Below the pieces are notes generated by a model that was not told where the DNA came from, searched no databases, and saw only the letters and a list, made by a program, of their open reading frames with translations. Source: Bolinopsis microptera (taxonomy: Eukaryota; Ctenophora; Tentaculata; Lobata; Bolinopsidae). Taken from it: a stretch of 64,000 nt of DNA. The stretch lies in the NCBI RefSeq assembly GCF_026151205.1, contig NC_087080.1, forward strand, positions 5,745,096 to 5,809,095, given 5' to 3'. The translations under genes and the position numbers were made by a program. Of this stretch, positions 58,801 to 64,000 are shown piece after piece; the stretch's first letter is position 1; each line of letters opens with the position of its first letter.

Positions 58801-60729
58801 TAAAGGGATGTGATTGAAAACAACCAAAACACCACGTGACATCATCACAACACCACGTGACGTCATCACAACATCACGTGACCACAGGGAACAATCTGGC
58901 AGTTGTTTAATGTTTACAAGTGTCACTCTGTAGTGTATCAGCACTCAGCAGTAAACCATAACCCGTAAAATATAAAACGAGGAATAATTATTAATCTAAA
59001 ATGAGATGAAAAGCCCACCTGATGAATAACAAAGATATTGAACCAGTCGTCCCGGTCCTGCTCGGGTCTTGTTACTCGTACTTTGTTGTTTAAAAACATT
59101 CTGTGTAACCTCTCATCCCTCACACTTCCTAAATAAAATATTATTAAGTGCTACATCTGAAAATGGGACTAGTCATAGTTTAAAAGGCAAGCCTAATGGT
59201 ATCATGTACTGGCACGCAAGTTAAAAACAAGTCTTTTAAAATGTACATTCCTTTATAGCATTTAATTTAAATGAAATGGAATGTAGGAATTACCAAGACC
59301 GTAGATAGCAAGTTTGGTAGGACCCTTTCTCATAAGTAGCGGGTTTATCACTATCTCGTCCACTGATGTAGCTTTTCCTGAAGACAAACTTTAATAAAGA
59401 ATTTAGCGCATATTATAACGTGGCCGAAGAGCCAACGTAAGCTCATCAACTTAATAACACCAGAATGTGTGTGTGTCTGTGTGTCTGTGTGTCTGTGTGT
59501 CTGTGTGTAATTTCCGAACGGTTATACAAAAAAAACGGTAATAGTTACGGGACTGGTTTTTTTGGTATAGTGCTGACAAAACTCTGACGAAGCCCATAAG
59601 CAAATTTTATAAAAATCGGCCGGTGGTAAGTGGTTTAATTGATGATTTTGTTCCAGAAATGTGACATAAATGGATGGGAGAGAGAACGAGGAGGATAACA
59701 TGTACCGTAATTAGTTTAGCCCCACGTAATACTATAAGCTTAGAGCTCAATCTTGCGGCCGCTTTGTTTCAACTGTAGGGAGATTTCATACTTTCATAAG
59801 ACAGCGTTATGCGTGATATCAAATATTATATAATGCGGTTGTACACTTTTACATTGCAACTGTGACAGTAAAGTCCCGGCCGAAGGCACGGGTTACACTA
59901 GTATTGTTAGTATTAGAGCGAAGCAGTACCCATTGTACTTGTTAAGCTTAAATGAGAGAACCGCAATTTTCGATGGAATAACCGAATAATGTAAGTAGTA
60001 CGTCACTGATACGTCAATCATAATAATATGATATTGTTCAATAGCTTAATCAACATTTCATTAAAATTATTTAAGAAGACGAACCAAAATAGTTGATAAC
60101 CCCACTAGCGCTCAACAAGTCAAGAGCACACAATCCCTGAGGTCCAGCAGGATCGTCATGGTTACCGTGGATACTGAACACAGGAATCCCCACATTCAAG
60201 TTGGGATCCTCGTAATTAACACGTGGGAAGTGGGAAGTGTGAAAGTTTGCTTTTTGGTCGCTGAGAAACTCGATCTGGATGGGCTTGTCTCCAAAGCAGT
60301 ATTTGCGGAGTAAGGTAGTTGCCTTGTGAACTGTGGTGCGACTTGGCTTGTTGTCGTGAAACAGGTCCCCTCCCAGCAGGATCATATCTACTTGCTGGTC
60401 TACAGCATGCTGGAGTACCTCTTCAAAGGCCCTGAAGCTGTCCTCACCCCTGATAGCATCCTTCTCAGCGTATCCCAAGTGGGTATCTGAGGAGTGTATC
60501 GGTGTTAAGTTACCGATTTAAAAATAAAAACTGAATAAAAGCTAAACTCGTGAAATATACCATATTCCTGATTTCTACATCCTACTAAATTCAAATATTT
60601 TTTTTGGTTGAAATAAATACGTCGATAAAAAGTCATGGGGTCTGATGTGAACAATAATTTACCTGTTGCAACTAAAACAGAAAATGATTCTTCTTCAGGG
60701 GGATCTTGCGAGTCATCATCACCGGTCAT
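52894..60729 (-). CDS. MRE11: MRE11 double-strand break repair nuclease
   Basis: Eleven exons join in phase to 1,986 nt (661 residues plus stop; human MRE11 is 708): 60729-60663, 60486-60085, 59377-59294, 59128-59019, 55539-55393, 55129-54983, 54811-54466, 54365-54285, 54145-53993, 53847-53720, 53214-52894. MRE11 is the manganese nuclease of the MRE11-RAD50-NBS1 complex. All metal-binding motifs are visible: [10 protein letters not shown] (D23, H25), [10 protein letters not shown] (D63, H66), SIHGNHDDP (N131, H132, D133), FVIHQ and WGHEHDC; positions are offset by three from human. The capping domain and DNA-binding region follow. The C-terminus has a Gly-Arg-rich tract ([13 protein letters not shown]), like the methylated GAR motif of vertebrate MRE11, and a short acidic end. 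Intron 4 (55540-59018) contains a whole gene on the other strand. Start: first Met, 60729. Confidence 0.93.
55640..56000. other. MRE11 intron 4, right-hand part
   Basis: No gene is seen. Short direct repeats (ggctaacaactggctaacaact) lie near 55806-55835. Confidence 0.35.
56009..56250. repeat. Dispersed direct repeat, copy 1
   Basis: Aligns by eye, roughly three-quarters identical, with 57121-57395: both start near ttcgatcgaaatt(a/g)gtcg, share gctggtgttatga, ataggctgcg(g/a)attcaggacaaaggggct and tcacatgatcac, and end near tcgtgt. The pair flanks a degenerate retroelement fragment. Confidence 0.7.
56267..56314 (+). pseudogene. Glu-Pro-Gln repeat fragment like that of the PAN gene
   Basis: Sixteen codons read [16 protein letters not shown], matching the EPEPEPQP spacer of the nearby PAN-domain gene. 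It follows repeat copy 1 and has no PAN domain around it. It may be the relic of a duplicated paralogue, or a chance low-complexity match. Confidence 0.35.
56640..57100 (-). pseudogene. Degenerate retrotransposon RNase H / C-terminal fragment
   Basis: On the minus strand, pieces of frame read GNKKADEL and AKLGT (the C-terminal RNase H signature), then [30 protein letters not shown] and [18 protein letters not shown]. This order (RNase H, a GHCGLNKH motif, a C-x2-C...H finger) is typical of the 3' end of RNase H-bearing non-LTR elements. Several stops and frame changes make it a dead fragment. Confidence 0.65.
57121..57395. repeat. Dispersed direct repeat, copy 2
   Basis: Partner of 56009-56250. 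It ends about 110 bp upstream of the PAN-domain gene, so it probably overlaps that gene's promoter region. Confidence 0.7.
57447..57454 (+). promoter_or_regulatory. Possible TATA-like element of the PAN-domain gene
   Basis: TTTAAAAG lies 53 nt before the ATG. No competing splice acceptor is seen, so an intronless transcript starting shortly downstream is plausible. Confidence 0.3.
57507..58550 (+). CDS. Secreted PAN/apple-repeat protein with Glu-Pro-Gln spacer
   Basis: A single-exon gene of 347 residues, nested in MRE11 intron 4 on the opposite strand. Residues 1-20 form a signal peptide ([16 protein letters not shown]), followed by a Cys-rich segment (21-75) with six Cys. Next is a low-complexity spacer of EPEPEPQP units encoded by four exact 24-bp repeats. 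Three PAN/apple-like modules follow (about 115-190, 197-272, 280-347). Each has GFDFGGAD or NFDFGGAD, two Cys pairs, a DNYCW or DNNCW motif and a final SMN/SAN...C. PAN modules bind proteins or carbohydrates; an extracellular matrix, mucus or cuticle-type role is a guess. Codon pattern and an AATAAA at 58702-58707 support a real gene. No family member name is assigned. Confidence 0.88.
   Translation: MARLFVFLVATVAVLAVVEANSKKCSKNIDAFAACLEKGYKSEANCTSGDGVLSKKELRKCAKVENQLNACDYSCRKSEPEPEPQPEPEPEPQPEPEPEPQPEPEPEPQPEPAYDMNCARPGFDFGGADIRSFFASSLEECAMECSKEAGCKSITTRDSDNYCWLKNKKSGNGPSQKSGLTSMNLKCDRSDVDSSCKRDNFDFGGADLKSFFSQSLDDCANHCRDTEECQSFTLRKSDNYCWLKNKRGGGRGPYPKDGLVSMNIECFPGFDASDRTCAQDGFDFGGADLRDFKSSGYEECRTSCFDAIDCVSFTLKKSDNNCWMKTKEGGENGPGANDELISANMSC
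57741..57836 (+). repeat. 24-bp coding minisatellite
   Basis: Four exact tandem copies of a 24-bp unit encode EPEPEPQP within the PAN-domain gene. Identity at the DNA level implies recent expansion or homogenisation. Confidence 0.95.
58702..58707 (+). terminator. Poly(A) signal of the PAN-domain gene
   Basis: AATAAA lies 152 nt beyond the stop codon at 58550, in the correct orientation. Confidence 0.6.
58831..58882. promoter_or_regulatory. Triplicated E-box / CRE cluster
   Basis: CACGTG occurs at 58833-58838, 58854-58859 and 58875-58880, an exact 21-bp phase. The second copy also contains the palindromic CRE TGACGTCA (58858-58865). Bases between copies are also repeated, so it is a 21-bp tandem repeat. 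It is intronic to MRE11 and about 130 nt past the PAN gene poly(A) signal. Regulatory activity is inferred from the motif alone. Confidence 0.4.
59378..60084. other. MRE11 intron 2
   Basis: Contains a (GTGTGTCT)n-like microsatellite at 59466-59507 and moderately GC-rich stretches (cccggccgaaggcacggg near 59875) that look like an old repeat element, but no ends can be defined. Confidence 0.4.
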
Positions 60730-60839
60730 CTGCTCAATTAATAATAAATATCATGTGAAAGGTGCAATAAATTATAGCATGTTGTTATTAAATTTTTTCA
60801 ACATATCCGAATAATTTGCGTGTAGAATACTCAAACGCA

Positions 60840-61087
60840 GAATTAATAGTTAATAGTACTATGTTTACAGTATGTACTGAAGGGGTATCCTAGGAAGTTT
60901 CTTGAACTTTTAACAGGTACCCCTCCTCATTTAACCCTCAATCAAGTTTCCCATCATTCGGCTGAGTCGACCGAGGAGATCGCATAGATCCAATGGATCC
61001 TTAGCTACTCCCTAGACTAGGTGACACTGGGATTCGAACCCTGGACCTTCTGCGCAGAAGGCGGATGCTCTAACCACTAGGCCACCT
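60840..61087 (-). mobile_element. Probable tRNA-derived SINE
   Basis: The minus strand from 61087 to 61019 is a 69-nt tRNA-like head. It has an A-box-like TGGCCTAGTGGTTAGAGC, a perfect B box GGTTCGAATCC and a paired acceptor AGGTGGC/GTCACCT. The anticodon arm (CCTTC-TGCGCA-GAAGG) has only a six-base loop and the T stem has a mismatch, so a functional tRNA is unlikely. An unrelated body (ctcctcggtcgactcagccg) follows and may end near an attaatagttaatag repeat at about 60840. The tRNA-like part is clear; the SINE body limits are a guess. Confidence 0.6.
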
Positions 61088-61089
61088 AG

Positions 61090-61548
61090 AATTGGAACCG
61101 TCGCCCGTTTTTGATGATAAAATACAGGCATCTGTGTGCCGTACAGGAAAGCAGTAAAAAACGTGGTAGTCACTGAAAAAAAATGAACTAACATTCGGAA
61201 GTTCTCAATATATAATATAATGTACTATTAATAAATATCTGTAAGTTAAGTACTTGAATCATCTATTAATAGGTACTTGAATCATCTATAAATTCTTTTG
61301 TAAAGGAGTATCACTTAAGTAAAGTATCGCTTAAGCTAAAGGAAAGTAAAGGAATAATTAGTATTCAAGTTTTACATATAAGCACAATACAAACTTAACC
61401 AAACATTTAGGTCGCTGTATAAAAACAAAACTAATATAAATTCATCTGGCATCGTCAATTATTATAGGTATCTAAAAACATAAAACAAAACAGTAATAAA
61501 ATCTGCAAATAAATATCTATCATGTATTATAAAGACCTTTAGAATGTT
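61090..61548. other. Intergenic between the MRE11 5' end and the PsuG-PfkB gene
   Basis: AT-rich, with a short direct repeat (gtacttgaatcatctat, near 61250-61290). It may contain a final exon of the upstream minus-strand gene, since a donor site occurs at that gene's end. Nothing else is recognised. Confidence 0.35.
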
Positions 61549-63621
61549 TCATTTTTCAAATTTAAACTCACCTTCATAGAAAACATAAAGATTCCACCCC
61601 AGTTCATTCCAAGATTTAATCGTTTTAGCAGCTAATCCATCATCACTAATCATTCCACTGATTGTTTCGTGTGATTTCAAACTCTTAAAAGCACAAAACG
61701 TTCCACCCTTTAAACACTGTTCAATACCATTACCTTTACAAATATTTGCAATAAAACCACCAAGAAAGGAGTCTCCAGCTCCGCTGGAAGATTTGATGTG
61801 TGGCTTTTCTGGCGCTTTTGGAAGATGAACGATTTGAAGAATGTTGTCTTCAGATAACTGACAATATAAGACACCTTTCTCTCCTAGAGTGGTAAGAACA
61901 GATCTGAATTGTGTCTTCCGAGACATCTTGCTAAGACACTGCAACATTTGAGGCAATATTTGGGAGATATCTTTTGGTATCGGTTTCAGTAGACTAGGAA
62001 TGGCAAAATCATTCTTATCGTCAGTGATTACAGCTAGCTCTGTTACATTGGGAGTCACTATGGAAGTAAACTGCAGAATTCCAGCAGCCACAAACTGCTT
62101 GAATTTTAATGGAGCAGTCGGTTCCAGGATGAGTGGGACACTAAGTTTGGAACAACTCTCAGCAACATAAATACCTGTCTGAACAGGAGTGTCACAGTCC
62201 AGGACAACAAATCTCGAACTGGCAATGTCTGCTTCTGGTATCAAGTTGGGGACGAGATGTGAGTGAGCAGAAAAGTTGCAAATACCCTCCAAAACATCGC
62301 CGTCCTTGATAGTTAATTGAGCAACAGGAGTAGAAGCACCAGGCTGAGCTACAATCCTAGTGGTGTCCATACCACTCTCCTTGCAACACTCCAGAGCTAG
62401 TCTTCCTAAATTGTCATCCCCCACTACGCTGATCAAAGTACTTTTGATGTCCTGTTTAGCTAGACACTCTGCTACGTTACGCCCAACTCCACCCATAACA
62501 TGCTGGATATTTCCCTGCGCCAAGTCTTTACCAACGGTTGTTTCTTCATGTTTGGTACACAGAATATCAACATTAACAGCTCCTACAACTAGTACTTTGT
62601 TGTCTTTTGTTTCACCTTTCGATTTTAACTCTACTTTTCGGGATTGATCAAGGCGTTGAATATGACTCAATTCTAAAGCTATCTGACTGCCTACATGTAC
62701 ATTGTTGCGTACTAGAGCCAAGTTAGTCTTGAGTGATCTACCATAGGTAAGTTCAGAGACTCTTTGCAATATAAAAGGGGTAATCAAATTACCTGCAACA
62801 TCAGCATCATTTGCTTCTTTGAGGGCGGTTTGGATGGCATTCTCTATTTCAAGACCATCTGCAGAAAACTGTTCAGGAATGGGTACAGCTATCACTATCC
62901 CAGAGCCTAAATTAAGCTGTTTATTAACATAGATCATCTCAGCAGCTTCCTTAGCAGTTCGAACATTGGTGTGTGAAAGCAAACCACTTTTAGCAGTAAA
63001 AAAAGCTGGAAAATCTCTTGTTTCTCCAAAAGTCGCTACAGTTACTCCTTGAGTTTCCAAATATTCTAAGGTCTTGGCAATATCCAAGATTGACTTAACT
63101 CCAGCACACACAACAGCAACAGGTGTTCTACCAAGTTCAGTGAGATCTGCACTTACGTCCAGAGTATCCTCACCACCACGATGTACTCCCCCGATTCCTC
63201 CAGTTGCAAATACCGGAATGTTGTGTTGATCAGCGAGGACCATAGTCCCACTCACAGTCGTGCCCCCAGTTAACTTTTGTTGAATTGTAGGAGCTAGGTC
63301 TCTTCTTGAAATCTTAACATAAGATTTAGAACCATTTGAAAGTTCTGAAAGTTCCTCACTGGAAATTCCAATACAGGGAGAGCCTCTCATGACTGCTATA
63401 GTAGCAGGAGTCACTCCATTGCTCCGGCAGATATCCTCAACTGATTGTGCCATATGCAAGTTTTCTGGATTTGGCAAACCATGAGTTATTATTGTTGACT
63501 CTAAAGCTAAAACAGGCTGCTGATTAACCAATGCTTTATTAACCTCCTTTGAAACGATGGTATGGAAATTTTGACGAGCAGATAATGTTCCATAAAAATT
63601 CTTTGCTGCTCTCCCTATCAT
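61549..63621 (-). CDS. Pseudouridine-5'-phosphate glycosidase / PfkB-family kinase fusion
   Basis: The intronless 690-codon frame encodes a bifunctional pseudouridine catabolism enzyme. Residues about 20-310 are the PsuG glycosidase, which splits pseudouridine 5'-phosphate into uracil and ribose 5-phosphate. It contains ALESTIITHGLPNPEN (E41, the likely general acid), GGIGGVHRG and VCAGVKSILD (K176, the expected Schiff-base Lys by comparison with bacterial PsuG). Residues about 340-680 are a PfkB-type kinase, with VVGAVNVDI, GGVGRNVAE and the catalytic SSGAGDSFLGGF, probably phosphorylating pseudouridine first. The N-terminus (MIGRAAKNFYGTLSARQNF) lacks acids and could be a mitochondrial presequence. 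A strong donor (GAAG|gtgagt, after 61572) lies seven codons before the stop, so the annotated end may be intron read-through. Fusions of this order are known in eukaryotes. Confidence 0.9.
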   Translation of the reverse strand: MIGRAAKNFYGTLSARQNFHTIVSKEVNKALVNQQPVLALESTIITHGLPNPENLHMAQSVEDICRSNGVTPATIAVMRGSPCIGISSEELSELSNGSKSYVKISRRDLAPTIQQKLTGGTTVSGTMVLADQHNIPVFATGGIGGVHRGGEDTLDVSADLTELGRTPVAVVCAGVKSILDIAKTLEYLETQGVTVATFGETRDFPAFFTAKSGLLSHTNVRTAKEAAEMIYVNKQLNLGSGIVIAVPIPEQFSADGLEIENAIQTALKEANDADVAGNLITPFILQRVSELTYGRSLKTNLALVRNNVHVGSQIALELSHIQRLDQSRKVELKSKGETKDNKVLVVGAVNVDILCTKHEETTVGKDLAQGNIQHVMGGVGRNVAECLAKQDIKSTLISVVGDDNLGRLALECCKESGMDTTRIVAQPGASTPVAQLTIKDGDVLEGICNFSAHSHLVPNLIPEADIASSRFVVLDCDTPVQTGIYVAESCSKLSVPLILEPTAPLKFKQFVAAGILQFTSIVTPNVTELAVITDDKNDFAIPSLLKPIPKDISQILPQMLQCLSKMSRKTQFRSVLTTLGEKGVLYCQLSEDNILQIVHLPKAPEKPHIKSSSGAGDSFLGGFIANICKGNGIEQCLKGGTFCAFKSLKSHETISGMISDDGLAAKTIKSWNELGWNLYVFYEGEFKFEK

Positions 63622-64000
63622 TCCACTACTAAACTGTCTTTCTTTCTTTGATTTAGAGAGGCAATGTTAGCCCTGAAACAGTTTTATTGTTTAGTTAATA
63701 TTGTAGCAGTAAAAATAAGAAAAGACGTTACTGATTTTATCTTGGTTTTATTTTTAATGTGAACACACAGTGCCTATCCCTAGATGTTTTCAACAATAAA
63801 TTCAATAGTTTACTTTTAATGATGTTGAATTTTGATACATCAATATTGATTCCATTCCTTAGAAGTCTGAAGATAGATTTTTCTTAAAGTTTGAAGATGA
63901 ATTTTCAACAGTGAAACAAATTAAATCATCAATAACAATGAGCTTGAAATACTGTTCTTGTTCAATAATAAATAGAAATCATTTTCACTGTCTTAAAATA
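63622..64000. other. Upstream region of the PsuG-PfkB gene
   Basis: AT-rich. A possible acceptor (tgtttcag on the minus strand, near 63675) suggests a spliced 5' UTR. No other feature is visible. Confidence 0.4.

Noticed and set aside
61019-61087. Functional tRNA gene on the minus strand
   Set aside because: The anticodon loop has six bases instead of seven and the T stem has a mismatch; a SINE head explains it better.

Overview
The window is nuclear DNA from a metazoan. Evidence: introns with GT/AG borders, a complete 11-exon MRE11 gene, a germline-type TDRD9/spindle-E helicase, a homologue of the animal protein C22orf23, a CUB-like transmembrane protein and a PAN/apple-repeat secreted protein, all in AT-rich, transposon-rich DNA. 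A non-bilaterian or other marine invertebrate (for example a hydrozoan cnidarian) would fit, but this is an inference and the species cannot be fixed from the sequence.

Layout. 0.7-4.9 kb (-): TDRD9-like DExH helicase with a tudor domain and a possible C-terminal zinc finger in another frame. 5.9-6.75 kb (-): DHHC palmitoyltransferase. 7.3-7.6 kb (+): small basic ORF of unknown function. 8.66-9.23 kb: MITE-like hairpin element with TTAA ends. 10.14-13.82 kb (+): very young Copia retrotransposon with identical 165-bp LTRs and a 5-bp target duplication, lacking gag and protease and with a disrupted integrase. 15.6-19.2 kb (-): non-LTR retrotransposon (endonuclease plus RT) broken by two single-base indels. 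21.15-21.78 kb (+): C22orf23/UPF0193 homologue. 22.9-51.2 kb (+): a gene of at least 18 exons for a type I membrane protein with a CUB-like domain and a long basic tail. 52.9-60.7 kb (-): MRE11, with an oppositely oriented single-exon PAN-domain gene nested in its intron 4. 61.5-63.6 kb (-): pseudouridine-5'-phosphate glycosidase fused to a PfkB kinase.

The most unusual structure lies in the 13.7-kb intron of the CUB gene: about 34 copies of a 337-bp satellite, 12 in one orientation and 22 in the other. The whole is bounded by imperfect terminal inverted repeats and an exact 8-bp direct repeat (35,149-47,388). This is the architecture of a giant foldback-type transposable element. Another intron of the same gene carries a 34-bp minisatellite that has copied the authentic 5' splice site about 16 times.

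TDRD9 (piRNA silencing), MRE11 (DNA break repair), DHHC (protein lipidation) and PsuG-PfkB (pseudouridine catabolism) have unrelated jobs. There is no operon-like organisation. The pervasive theme is accessory DNA: Copia, LINE, MITE, SINE-like, foldback and minisatellite sequences in introns and intergenic DNA.
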